Both the position numbers and the translations under genes were made by a program. Below the pieces are notes generated by a model. The model made no database searches. It saw only the letters and a program-made list of their open reading frames with translations, and was not told the DNA's origin. From Niabella sp. (lineage in GTDB: Bacteria > Bacteroidota > Bacteroidia > Chitinophagales > Chitinophagaceae): a DNA stretch of 64,000 nt. Position 1 is the first letter of the stretch; the number at the start of each line of letters is the position of its first letter. Shown here piece after piece: positions 34,702 to 43,138 of the stretch. The stretch covers positions 124,001-188,000 of the forward strand of contig JAGIAT010000001.1 of NCBI GenBank assembly GCA_017744715.1. The letters run 5' to 3'.

Positions 34702-36228
34702 TCAGGAAAGTTCTTTGGAAAACCGGGCAACAGGGGCTGTATGGGTATTGCCGGAATTGTGTTGCTGACGCACATCCCGGAGGCCTGCTAAAAGCCGATG
34801 ATAAGCCGCGGGGTTCACCGGTTTAAAAAACTGGATCAAACGGTTACGGCCGCCGGTTTTTAAGCCCATATCTTTCATCAGTTGGTCCAGGTGCTGAAAA
34901 TTAAACGGCGCTATGCAAAGACCGCTGAATTCCGTGGCTACCGGTCTTACTCGTTTCTTCCATTGTTCTATGACGGCCCGTTCTTTTATGATTTCACTGT
35001 GTACCGGCAGCTGGATGTTGCCGCTTACGTATTCAACCAGCCAATTGGCCGCAATTTCCGAGGTAAGCGTGGAAAAGAGGCTGGAATTAAATCCTACAAA
35101 TCCCAGCAGCGGCAGGTTGGGACTGATAATGTTCCGGTGGAGCATAAACTGCCCGTTTTCGTTGCAGATCAGCCGCTGGTAATCACCATTCAGAAAGGGA
35201 AGGCGCTGCCGGAAACCGGTGCCCATTACTACCAGGTCGGGTCGGATGGTGGCCCCGTTTTTCAGCAGCACCCCGTTCCCGGAAAACGCCTCGATCTCTG
35301 TACAGAGGGCCTTTATTTTCTGCTGTCTTACTTTTTCGTAAAAGCCTTCAGGTGCAATTCCCAGGCTGCAACTTACCTGGTCTTCGATCCGGTGCGCAGG
35401 CAGCATGCCGCATTGTTTAAGATGGAACTGCTTTTTTAACAACAGCTCCACACCGCGCCACTGCATCCATACCAGGGGTTTGCCAATGCTGTGCAGCAAC
35501 TTCTGAAAGGCCGTTTGACGATAGGAGCGGAAGAAAGCTTCGGAGAAGCGCGAAAACAAAAGGTATTTAAGGTTAACCTTTCCTCCAAAAAAGCGGGGCA
35601 CTTTCCATTGCGCCTTCCGGTATAACAAAGTACAGGATGCTGCGGTGTCGGCGGCATGGGTGGCAATATCCGTGGCTGATTTTGCAAAGCCTACCACCGC
35701 AACATTCCTGCCCTCCAAAAGGGCAGTGTTGCTGATCTCCGAGCTGTGCAGGATCTGCCCCCCGGCTGCAGTAAAGGCCTCCATACCGGGGAAAGGCGGC
35801 AGGTATTTTTCATGAAAGGTACCCGTACATACCACCACAAAGCTGAATGTATAATTTTGTACACTGCCCGTGCCTGTATGTACCGCCTGCAGCTGCCAGC
35901 CATCCTCGTTGCAGGTCATATCCAGCACCTGCATGTTGAAGAAGATAGAATCGATGATGCCAAAGTGCTTCGCATAGTTATGAAGGTATTCATTCATTTG
36001 CTCGCCGGAGGGCCATTCATGATAATGATCTGGCATGGGGAAATCGGTATAGGCATATTCGTTTTTTGTGGTTTGGGTGGAAACGTTTACATAAAACCGG
36101 TTCCGGTCCCAAACGCCTCCAAGGGCGCTGGCTTTTTCCAGTACCACCACTTTATAACCGCGTTCCCGGAACGTTTTTGCGGTGGTAAGGCCACTGATAC
36201 CGGCGCCGATAATTCCTATTGTTTGCAT
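34702..36228 (-). CDS. Flavin-containing monooxygenase-like protein
   Basis: A 508-residue cytoplasmic oxidoreductase. FAD site: TIGIIGAGISGLTTAKTF (GxGxxG at 8-13) and VVVLEKASALGGVW. The FMO identifying region FPGMEAFTAAGGQILHSSEI and a NADPH site VAVVGFAKSATDIATHAAD are visible. It resembles bacterial FMO or Baeyer-Villiger-type enzymes, which oxygenate N, S or ketone carbon; the substrate is unknown. C-terminal residues (about 400-508) are diverged and mostly helical. It precedes no gene that suggests a pathway. A terminator separates it from the lipoprotein gene upstream. Confidence 0.88.
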   Translation of the reverse strand: MQTIGIIGAGISGLTTAKTFRERGYKVVVLEKASALGGVWDRNRFYVNVSTQTTKNEYAYTDFPMPDHYHEWPSGEQMNEYLHNYAKHFGIIDSIFFNMQVLDMTCNEDGWQLQAVHTGTGSVQNYTFSFVVVCTGTFHEKYLPPFPGMEAFTAAGGQILHSSEISNTALLEGRNVAVVGFAKSATDIATHAADTAASCTLLYRKAQWKVPRFFGGKVNLKYLLFSRFSEAFFRSYRQTAFQKLLHSIGKPLVWMQWRGVELLLKKQFHLKQCGMLPAHRIEDQVSCSLGIAPEGFYEKVRQQKIKALCTEIEAFSGNGVLLKNGATIRPDLVVMGTGFRQRLPFLNGDYQRLICNENGQFMLHRNIISPNLPLLGFVGFNSSLFSTLTSEIAANWLVEYVSGNIQLPVHSEIIKERAVIEQWKKRVRPVATEFSGLCIAPFNFQHLDQLMKDMGLKTGGRNRLIQFFKPVNPAAYHRLLAGLRDVRQQHNSGNTHTAPVARFSKELS

Positions 36229-36281
36229 GCATTGATTATTTGATGGTTGACAATGGGGCCGGATGTTTTGATCCGCCCGGT

Positions 36282-36316
36282 AAAAACCCCCTCCCGGCCT
36301 GGCCGGAGAAGGGGTT
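36282..36316 (-). terminator. Intrinsic terminator after the small lipoprotein
   Basis: An interrupted but long GC-rich stem (AACCCC/GGGGTT outer arms, CCGGCC/GGCCGG inner arms) followed by a T-run when read on the minus strand. It lies between the lipoprotein stop at 36334 and the monooxygenase gene. Confidence 0.8.
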
Positions 36317-36333
36317 GCAGATGGGATGCCGCT

Positions 36334-36750
36334 TTATTTTTTTGCCACGCTAAACCCGCCTTTATTAAGGCCAAGCTGATCATCTTTCCAATTACCTTCC
36401 ATGGCATTGAAGGCTGCATTTAAGGTGGCGGAGGTGGAGTAACTTATGTCGGCGCCGGTCTTGTACGTGGTCTTTACCATGTTGTTCTGAAGGGTGTAAC
36501 TGCCTTCTGCCTTTACAGCCTTTGCCGTATCGGCATTGCCGGAGTAAACCCGCACGGTACCATTCGACCGGAAGAGGAAGGAATAAAAAAGATCGGGATT
36601 GTTATTCCCCAGTCCGTAATTCCCCGCCCAGTAACCTTCAACAGTGGGGGGTGGCGGTGCTACGGCTTCTTTGCTTTTTTTACAGGACGCGAAAAATGCA
36701 ACGGATAACACGGCGGCACATACCAGCATCGGAAACTTCATTTTTTTCAT
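36334..36750 (-). CDS. Small lipoprotein, lipocalin-like
   Basis: A 138-residue lipoprotein. The signal peptide (MKKMKFPMLVCAAVLSVAFF) ends with a lipobox (FFASC). A Lys/Pro-rich linker (KKSKEAVAPPPPTVEG) precedes a beta-rich domain with YWAGNYGLGNN, FYSFLFRSNGTVRVYSGN, AEGSYTLQNN and YSTSATLNAAF. The pattern of alternating short strands, including the GxW start, looks like the small lipocalin-like domains of Bacteroidota lipoproteins. No function is known. A second in-frame Met at 36741 would shorten the signal. It is monocistronic, with its own terminator. Confidence 0.7.
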   Translation of the reverse strand: MKKMKFPMLVCAAVLSVAFFASCKKSKEAVAPPPPTVEGYWAGNYGLGNNNPDLFYSFLFRSNGTVRVYSGNADTAKAVKAEGSYTLQNNMVKTTYKTGADISYSTSATLNAAFNAMEGNWKDDQLGLNKGGFSVAKK

Positions 36751-37028
36751 GATAAGATTTTTTTAAGTGAATGATAAGGGTTCTTTTAACGAAACCGGGT
36801 GCAAGATATCGGCCGCCCGCCTGCGGCAAAAGGTGCAGTTAACAGGGTGCTGACTTTAATTAATCAACTGCTCAAATGGCTGAATATTTAAAATGAAGGG
36901 GCCGTAACGGACAGGTGTAAGCAGGCGTATGCCTGGGCGCATTGCCTGCTGCAAATCGATATCATAAATGAAGATTTGTGTAGAAAAAAATACAGGGAGT
37001 ATCGCAGTAACGCCCGGCGGTATCGGTC

Positions 37029-37832
37029 TTAATAGATCATAAACCCATCAGCATCTTTCCAGAAAGGAAATTTTGAGCGCACTTCTTCCAGTGTTGTTTT
37101 GTGAAGCGTGATGGTAAACAGGTCTTCCTCATCCGCCTTATGATACAGGATCTCGCCCAGGGGATCAATCACCATACTGTTTCCGCTGTAATAAATACCA
37201 TTGCCATCTTCACCCACCCGGTTTACACCCACTACATAACATTGGTTTTCGATGGCGCGGGCCTGCAGCAATGTTTTCCAGGCCAGGCTCCGCCGCTGCG
37301 GCCAGTTGGCCACGTTGATGAGCAGATCGTATTCCGGCTGCACCGGTGGTTGATGAGATGCATTGCCGGTATGTTGCCGGGCCCAAACCGGGAACCGGAG
37401 ATCATAGCAAACCTGCAGGTTGATCTTCCAGCCATTTACGGAAGCAATCATCCGTTTATTGCCTGCTGTATAATGCTGATCTTCCCCGGCAAAAGCAAAG
37501 CGGTGGCGTTTGTCGTACAGCCCGTACTGTCCATTGGGCAGCATCCAGATCAACCGGTTAAAATAATCGGTTCCCTCGCGAATGATCAGGCTGCCGCATA
37601 AAATGACCCGGTGCGCCGCCGCCATTTCCTGCATCCATTGTACGGTGGGGCCGTCCATGGTTTCCGCCAGCAGTTCCGGCTGCATGGAAAACCCGGTAGA
37701 AAACATTTCCGGAAGAACAACAATCTGTGTTTTTTCTTTAATGCGTTCTATCTTCTGCTGCAGCATGGCGCGGTTGGCCGCTTTATCTTCCCAATGAAGC
37801 TGGGTTTGTATCAGGGTAATCGTTAAGGACAT
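37029..37832 (-). CDS. Omega-amidase/nitrilase-family amidohydrolase
   Basis: A 267-residue carbon-nitrogen hydrolase with a complete triad: E42 in VVLPEMFSTGFSM, K108 in YDKRHRFAFAGE and C142 in QVCYDLRFP. This signature (especially MFSTGFS and HRFAFAGED) matches YafV-type omega-amidases, which hydrolyse alpha-ketoglutaramate or ketosuccinamate formed in side transamination. It is the last gene of a tight five-gene run on the minus strand, 18 bases after the fatty acid hydroxylase-type gene. The operon neighbours (recX, protease) do not share an obvious pathway with it. Confidence 0.9.
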   Translation of the reverse strand: MSLTITLIQTQLHWEDKAANRAMLQQKIERIKEKTQIVVLPEMFSTGFSMQPELLAETMDGPTVQWMQEMAAAHRVILCGSLIIREGTDYFNRLIWMLPNGQYGLYDKRHRFAFAGEDQHYTAGNKRMIASVNGWKINLQVCYDLRFPVWARQHTGNASHQPPVQPEYDLLINVANWPQRRSLAWKTLLQARAIENQCYVVGVNRVGEDGNGIYYSGNSMVIDPLGEILYHKADEEDLFTITLHKTTLEEVRSKFPFWKDADGFMIY

Positions 37833-37850
37833 ACCAGGTATAAAGTTCGG

Positions 37851-38771
37851 TTATTTTGAAGAAAGCCGTGCTTCTTCCTCTTCTTTTTCCAGCTGGCGGC
37901 TGGTTTTACGGCTGCCGTCGTGACTATAACCCGGCGGGCCAAACAGATAACCCATCCGTTGTTTCCAGGTAAGTCCGCTCTGTGCAACGTCTTTAAAAAC
38001 CTGTATCCACTCATGAAAAATAATGGTAAACGCATTGGGGTTTTCCAGGTTGTGGGTAAGCCCGTATTGGATGGGGGCGTACTCTTTTTCAGAAAGCTCT
38101 TCCTGGAAGGTGCCAAAGAACTTATCCCAGATGATGAGGAACATGCCCATATTTTTATCCAGGTACCTGGGGTTGGAGCTATGATGCACGCGGTGATGGG
38201 AGGGGGTGACCAGGATTTTTTCCAGCCAGCCCAGTTTGCCCACCAGTTCGGTATGCACCAGGGTACCCCATATTTGTGTGGCCGAATACATAAACAGGAT
38301 ATCCAGCGGGCGAAAACCGACCCAGGCCAGCGGAATAAAGAAAATAAACCGGTACAGGGGCTCAAAAACCGATGACCGGAATCCCACGCTGAAATTGAAC
38401 TGTTGAGAGCTGTGGTGGGTAACGTGCACCGCCCACAAAAAACGAATGGTATGGTCCAAACGGTGCAGCCAGTAATACACAAAATCTTCCAGGATCAGCA
38501 GCAGGAGCCAATAGAGCACCGCGTTACTGAGCGGTTGAACAGCACTGTGATTGGCCACCAGCGTCAGCACCCATAAATAGGAAAGTTTGAACGCCATATC
38601 AATCGTCCCGTTGGCAAGGGTCAGGTAAATATTGGTGAGCGTATCTTTTAGCGTATAGGTTTTTTTATGAAAATGAAAATTAGACAGCAGGATCTCCGCT
38701 CCGATGATAATGATGTAAAAAGGAGTGGAGAATAATAGCAGTATTTGTTCGTGGTAACTAAAACCGTTCAT
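37851..38771 (-). CDS. Sterol desaturase/fatty acid hydroxylase family membrane enzyme
   Basis: A 306-residue integral membrane protein with about four to five hydrophobic helices and the family's histidine clusters: YYWLHRLDHTIRFLW, HVTHHSSQQFN and SHHRVHHSSNPRYLDKNMG. These bind a diiron centre that hydroxylates or desaturates lipid chains. The exact substrate (sphingolipid, carotenoid, sterol-like) cannot be told. The tail after the last helix is long and basic (RKTSRQLEKEEEEARLSSK). A distant family member is encoded at 55187-56059. It sits between recX and omega-amidase in an operon. Confidence 0.88.
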   Translation of the reverse strand: MNGFSYHEQILLLFSTPFYIIIIGAEILLSNFHFHKKTYTLKDTLTNIYLTLANGTIDMAFKLSYLWVLTLVANHSAVQPLSNAVLYWLLLLILEDFVYYWLHRLDHTIRFLWAVHVTHHSSQQFNFSVGFRSSVFEPLYRFIFFIPLAWVGFRPLDILFMYSATQIWGTLVHTELVGKLGWLEKILVTPSHHRVHHSSNPRYLDKNMGMFLIIWDKFFGTFQEELSEKEYAPIQYGLTHNLENPNAFTIIFHEWIQVFKDVAQSGLTWKQRMGYLFGPPGYSHDGSRKTSRQLEKEEEEARLSSK

Positions 38772-38779
38772 GGCAATCG

Positions 38780-39262
38780 TTATTGGATGGTATGCAGCAA
38801 TGGCTGAAACAGCTCCGGCTCATATCCTCTCTGGATGAGGAAAACAGCCGTTTTTTTCATTTTTATAAAACGGTTACGTTCTCCTTTGAGACTGTTCCAT
38901 TTTTGCTGCAGTAATTCGGTCAGGGTTTGCTCGTACGCTTCTTCATCAATTTCCTTCATCCCGGCTTTAATGCAATAGGGGCTCACCTGTTTTTGCTGCA
39001 AGGTCGCTTTTATTTTATTGCGGCCCCATTTTTTCTGCCGGAAATGCCCTCCGGCAAAAGCTTTTGCAAAACGCTCTTCGTTTAAATAACTTTCTTCAAT
39101 AAGGGCGGCAATGATCGCATCATGTTCCTTTTTCCACACGCCCAGTTCAAATAATTTGTTCACCACATCCTGATGGCAGCGTTCGCTGTATGCACAATAA
39201 TGCTGCAGTTTCTTCAATGCCTGTTCAGGCGAAAGCCGGATATTTGAAGATGCCTGTTTCAT
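38780..39262 (-). CDS. recX: RecX regulatory protein
   Basis: A 160-residue helical protein made of three-helix repeats. RecX features: ALKKLQHYCAYSERCHQDVVNKL with the N-terminal arginine/serine segment, ESYLNEERFAKAFAGGHFRQKKWGRNKI and AYEQTLTELLQQKW, closing with QRGYEPELFQPLL. RecX binds RecA and limits filament growth. recA is not present in the window. It sits 2 bases downstream of a serine protease gene, probably translationally coupled, and 8 bases from the following gene; such mixed operons are frequent in the phylum. Confidence 0.92.
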   Translation of the reverse strand: MKQASSNIRLSPEQALKKLQHYCAYSERCHQDVVNKLFELGVWKKEHDAIIAALIEESYLNEERFAKAFAGGHFRQKKWGRNKIKATLQQKQVSPYCIKAGMKEIDEEAYEQTLTELLQQKWNSLKGERNRFIKMKKTAVFLIQRGYEPELFQPLLHTIQ

Positions 39263-39264
39263 TC

Positions 39265-40365
39265 CTATTCTTCCAGCCGTGCTGTGCAGCCAAATTCGTT
39301 TTTCAGGTAATCATCATAATGATCGGCCTGCTCAAAAAGATGCCGGAACTCCTCAACGCCCGATTCACGCGTCATATCCAGGTCGTATAATAGGCGGCTC
39401 AGTACAATATTGTTTTTGTTACAGCTTAGTACCAACCCGTGAGATTTATTGTTCTCCTGCAGCAGGTATTGATACAGGGGTTTTATTTTGGCTGCTTCCA
39501 CGGGCATCTGGCAGAGATAGGCATCACCCGCAATAAAATAATTATCCGGGTTATAGCTGATATTGATCTTCGCCGAACCCTGTTTTACGCTCCATTGGTT
39601 CGATCCGTCACGTGCCAGCCGTACATCCTTACCCAGGTCTTTTAAAATATCCTCGATCAGTTTGGCCACGCCCATCAGCTCGGCTTCCTTTTCAGGAACC
39701 TGCAGTAATTTTACTTCCGATCCGCAATTGGGACAGTATTTATTGTTATCGATGTTTTCAGCCGTTACCAGCGAATCGCAGCTGGAGCACCGAACCGCTT
39801 CCTTTCCCTTATGCGGCAGGTACAAATCAATGGCCTCCTTCAGGTAACTTGCCGGCAGCGCAAACCCCAGGTTGTCGCCTCCCTTTATAATAAAGGAATT
39901 TACACCGATTACGGCACCGGCATAATCAACCAGCGGTCCCCCGCTGTTGCCCGGGTTAATGGCTGCATCGATCTGGATGTATTTAAGCCCTTCCCGGATA
40001 CGGTCTACCTTGGATATAACGCCCTGCGTGGCGGAATAACTCAGGTTATAAGGATGGCCAATGGCAATTACATTATCGCCATCCTTCATGAGGTCGTAAT
40101 TGCCTATGTTCACTTCCGGCAGGTCTACGCCCGAAGGCGGCTGTAAAAACGCCAGGTCGTGTTTAGGATCTGTATACAGCACGCGCGACAGCTGTTTTTC
40201 AAAAAGCTTTCCCTGTATGGTTACTTCAGGCGTATTATTCACCACATGGTTATTAGTGATGATCAGATCTGCCGTTTTAAGATAAAACCCCGTTCCGGTA
40301 CCGGTTTGTGTGGCGATCTGAATAATGGCCTGCTGATATTTATTAATGATTTCCTGCGTGTTCAT
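39265..40365 (-). CDS. Cytoplasmic trypsin-like protease with zinc ribbon and YbjN-like domain
   Basis: A 366-residue protein without signal peptide. Residues 1-180 form a trypsin-like (S1C/DegP-type) protease with complete triad: H40 in LIITNNHVVNNT, D70 in DPKHDLAFLQ and S141 in INPGNSGGPLVD. A zinc ribbon follows (CSSC at 193-196, CPNC at 211-214). The C-terminal part (about 230-350, VAKLIEDILKDLGKDVRLAR, YQYLLQENNKSHGLVLSC) resembles a YbjN/type III chaperone-like fold. The whole has no PDZ. Next upstream, 22 bases away, is a gene for a second YbjN-like protein, a probable partner or substrate. The architecture is unusual, and I do not know a named system for it. Confidence 0.82.
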   Translation of the reverse strand: MNTQEIINKYQQAIIQIATQTGTGTGFYLKTADLIITNNHVVNNTPEVTIQGKLFEKQLSRVLYTDPKHDLAFLQPPSGVDLPEVNIGNYDLMKDGDNVIAIGHPYNLSYSATQGVISKVDRIREGLKYIQIDAAINPGNSGGPLVDYAGAVIGVNSFIIKGGDNLGFALPASYLKEAIDLYLPHKGKEAVRCSSCDSLVTAENIDNNKYCPNCGSEVKLLQVPEKEAELMGVAKLIEDILKDLGKDVRLARDGSNQWSVKQGSAKINISYNPDNYFIAGDAYLCQMPVEAAKIKPLYQYLLQENNKSHGLVLSCNKNNIVLSRLLYDLDMTRESGVEEFRHLFEQADHYDDYLKNEFGCTARLEE

Positions 40366-40387
40366 AAATGCTCCGTTAAAAATAATG

Positions 40388-41719
40388 CTATGCCGGTATG
40401 TCCATATTCAGTTTTTCGATCTGCGTGGTAAAGCTGTAGTTAAACGCCAGCAAACCGGAGAAACTCAGTTCTTCGGTTCTGAAGCTCATATATGGATACC
40501 GTTCTTTCCACTGTGCTTCCACTGCGCGGATATACCGGATGATGGTATCTTCTTTAAAACGTCCGGAAGCGGGGTCGTAAAGATCCTCCGCATATCCCAG
40601 GGCCTTGAAAAAAGACGGGTGGTTCACCTGCATAAACAGGCGTACCAGCAGGGTGATGGGCCGGGGCAAACTGTAAGAATACTGGCAATACGACAGGCCA
40701 TATTCCATCAGTTTATTGGCAAAATATTCATATCCGTTATCCCGGTACCAGAGCATGTTTTCGTTTGCCTCGTGTATGGCATCGGCCATTACTTTGTGCA
40801 CCTGCGGGGTTACAATAGAGAAGGTGTATTTGGACCGGAACAGGTTTTTAAAGATTTCCTCCTTTGGCTTTGCCTTCAGCTCGCGGAATGCTTCGATCAT
40901 ATCCCGGTTTTTATCCACAATGGAACGCTCGTCTTTTTTAAAGTAGATGGCGCCTATCTTTTCCAGCAGGTTCAGCAGCTGGCCTTCGGGTGTAATGAGA
41001 AAGTCGATGCGGTATACCAGGCTTAGCAGCAGGTAGGAGATACCGCCTGAAAATTTATCAGCATCAACCCCGCCGATCTTTTCCAGTATTTCATCAATCC
41101 ATTGCATCAGGAAATCATATTTTACCTGCTTTTCTTTTTCAGAAAGCGGCGTAATATGATCCTGGTCCACGGCTGCCAGGTGCGAAAAGTCCTCGATCAG
41201 CAGGTCGTCCTGCTTATCTGATTTTGTGGCCAGCTCTTTCAGGCCATAATACAATTTGTTGGGATTGGCCGTGCTCAGGTCCGTATCAAAACGCATGCAC
41301 AGCTCGTTGTTATTTAAGGCAAAACGGCTGTAATACAGGCCGAAATTCATTTCCAGCAGCCGGCGCATGACCGGTACGGAAGGCTCCGCCATCAGGGCTA
41401 GTTTTACATCGGCCGACAGGCGGTTATCGCGGATTTCCCCGCGGATGATTTTGGATCCCTGGAACAATTCAAAGCTGGCGGTATCTCCATTGCGGGTATA
41501 GCGCACATTTTGTATGGCATCGTCCTTCAGGTAATCAAAAAAGGCATCTACAGATGCGGCATAGTCCTTTTCTTTAAACAGGCTGTCGGCCTCTTTCCAG
41601 CGGCGTACTTTTCCGGACATCTTATTATTATCCGAATACCGGCCGAACTCAATGGTAGGATTGCCCTGTGCGGAGGGCTCCTCTTTTCCCCTGACCCAAT
41701 TTAAAAATTTATTCAACAT
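40388..41719 (-). CDS. YbjN-like protein encoded beside the protease
   Basis: A 443-residue cytoplasmic protein. The first 190 residues include a YbjN/chaperone-like segment (VRRWKEADSLFKEKDYAAS, VRYTRNGDTASFELFQGSK, VMRRLLEMNFGLYYSRFAL, NNNELCMRFDTDLS). The rest is mostly helical (SEKEKQVKYDFLMQWIDEI, FKNLFRSKYTFSIVTPQVHK, YCQYSYSLPRPITLLVRLF) without a recognised domain. It is the first gene of the five-gene operon. Its similarity in fold pattern to the C-terminal part of the protease suggests that they work together; this is inference. No enzyme motif is visible. Confidence 0.65.
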   Translation of the reverse strand: MLNKFLNWVRGKEEPSAQGNPTIEFGRYSDNNKMSGKVRRWKEADSLFKEKDYAASVDAFFDYLKDDAIQNVRYTRNGDTASFELFQGSKIIRGEIRDNRLSADVKLALMAEPSVPVMRRLLEMNFGLYYSRFALNNNELCMRFDTDLSTANPNKLYYGLKELATKSDKQDDLLIEDFSHLAAVDQDHITPLSEKEKQVKYDFLMQWIDEILEKIGGVDADKFSGGISYLLLSLVYRIDFLITPEGQLLNLLEKIGAIYFKKDERSIVDKNRDMIEAFRELKAKPKEEIFKNLFRSKYTFSIVTPQVHKVMADAIHEANENMLWYRDNGYEYFANKLMEYGLSYCQYSYSLPRPITLLVRLFMQVNHPSFFKALGYAEDLYDPASGRFKEDTIIRYIRAVEAQWKERYPYMSFRTEELSFSGLLAFNYSFTTQIEKLNMDIPA

Positions 41720-41924
41720 AGGCCTTTTTTTAAGTCGGGGAAGTTACTAAACCTTATCAAACTACCTAAAAAATTTTGCCCGGGGCCAAATCAGCGTTTT
41801 TCCCCCTATATTTACCGAAAAATGGGCATAGATTTTTCGAAACTTTATTGAATAAAATAGTAGTTTCGCTACCTCCATTTTGCCCTAACAGGGAATAGAA
41901 ACGTAAAAATTAATATAACAACAG

Positions 41925-43040
41925 ATGAAATTTATTGCATCGTCATCGGCTTTACTGAAACAACTTCAAAATATTTCAGGGGTAATTAATGCGAATAACG
42001 TATTGCCCATTTTGGAGGATTTCTTGTTTGATATTGATAAAAACCGTCTGACTATTGTGGCCACCGATCTCGAAACGGTAATGAAAACGGAGATGCAGGT
42101 GGAGGCAAAAGACAGCGGCCGCGTTTGTATTCCCGCAAAGATCCTGATCGATTCTTTAAAGAACATACCCGAGCAACCGCTCACCTTTAATATTGATAAA
42201 AATTACAGCGTAGAAATTACCAGCGATAACGGTAAGTACAAGGTAATGGGCGAAAATCCGGATAATTTTCCGAAAGACCCCACCGCCGACGATGCTTCCA
42301 GCTTTACAATGACCTCTTCGGCTCTGGTTACTGCGATCAATAAAACCCTGTTTGCCACCAGTACGGATGACCTGCGTCCTGCAATGACCGGTGTTTATTT
42401 TGAGCTGGATAAAAAAGGCATCCAGTTTGTAGCCACCGATGCACACCGGTTGGTGCGGTACAAGCGGACCGATGTAAGCTCCCCCAATGTGGACACGTTT
42501 ATTGTTCCGCGTAAACCGCTGAACCTGTTAAAATCGGCCCTGCCGGATAACAGCGACGAGATCACCATCAATTACAATACCAACCACTTCTTTGTCATAC
42601 ACGGTACCACCCAAATGAGTTGCCGGCTGATCGATGCCCGTTTCCCGGATTATAAAGTGGTGATTCCCGCAGAAAACCCTTACCGGTTAACCGTGAACAG
42701 AACGGAGTTCCTGGGAGCCCTGCGCCGGGTAAGCGTATTCAGTAATAAAAGCACCTACCAGGTGGCCCTGAACATCAGCGGCAGCGAACTGCAACTGGCA
42801 GCGCAGGATGTGGATTTCAGCTTTGAAGGAAACGAGCGCATGAAATGCCAGTATAACGGAGAAGACCTGGTAATTGCCTTTAATGCCAAATTCCTGATCG
42901 AAATGCTCAATGCAACCGATAGCGATGAGGTATATATGGAGTTGAGCACCCCTACAAAAGCGGGTTTGATTAAACCGGTAGACCAGGAAGAAAATGAGGA
43001 GCAGCTGATGCTGGTGATGCCATTGATGCTGAATCAATAA
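41925..43040 (+). CDS. dnaN: DNA polymerase III beta subunit (sliding clamp)
   Basis: A 371-residue clamp protein. The three-domain pattern is evident: MKFIASSSALLKQLQNISG at the start, NVLPILEDFLFDIDKNRLTIVATDLET, then ATDAHRLVRYKRTDV, FIVPRKPLNLLKSAL, and the C-terminal LVMPLMLNQ that ends most Bacteroidota clamps (compare VMPMR-type endings). It encircles DNA and tethers the polymerase. It is not next to dnaA or recF here, which is normal in this phylum. Its leader of about 200 bases holds an A+T-rich promoter region, with a weak TAGTTTCG box near 41862. Confidence 0.97.
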   Translation: MKFIASSSALLKQLQNISGVINANNVLPILEDFLFDIDKNRLTIVATDLETVMKTEMQVEAKDSGRVCIPAKILIDSLKNIPEQPLTFNIDKNYSVEITSDNGKYKVMGENPDNFPKDPTADDASSFTMTSSALVTAINKTLFATSTDDLRPAMTGVYFELDKKGIQFVATDAHRLVRYKRTDVSSPNVDTFIVPRKPLNLLKSALPDNSDEITINYNTNHFFVIHGTTQMSCRLIDARFPDYKVVIPAENPYRLTVNRTEFLGALRRVSVFSNKSTYQVALNISGSELQLAAQDVDFSFEGNERMKCQYNGEDLVIAFNAKFLIEMLNATDSDEVYMELSTPTKAGLIKPVDQEENEEQLMLVMPLMLNQ

Positions 43041-43077
43041 GATAATGATATTTTTAAATCTGCCTGTTTGGGCGGTT

Positions 43078-43124
43078 AAGCCTGACTAATTTCTGCCCTT
43101 GGCGAGTGGTCAGGCTTTATTTAT
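43078..43124 (+). terminator. Intrinsic terminator of dnaN
   Basis: A 9-bp stem (43078-43086 with 43109-43117) closing a 22-base loop and followed by a T-rich run. It lies between dnaN and the next start at 43139. Confidence 0.8.
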
Positions 43125-43138
43125 TAGAGCCTTCTACA

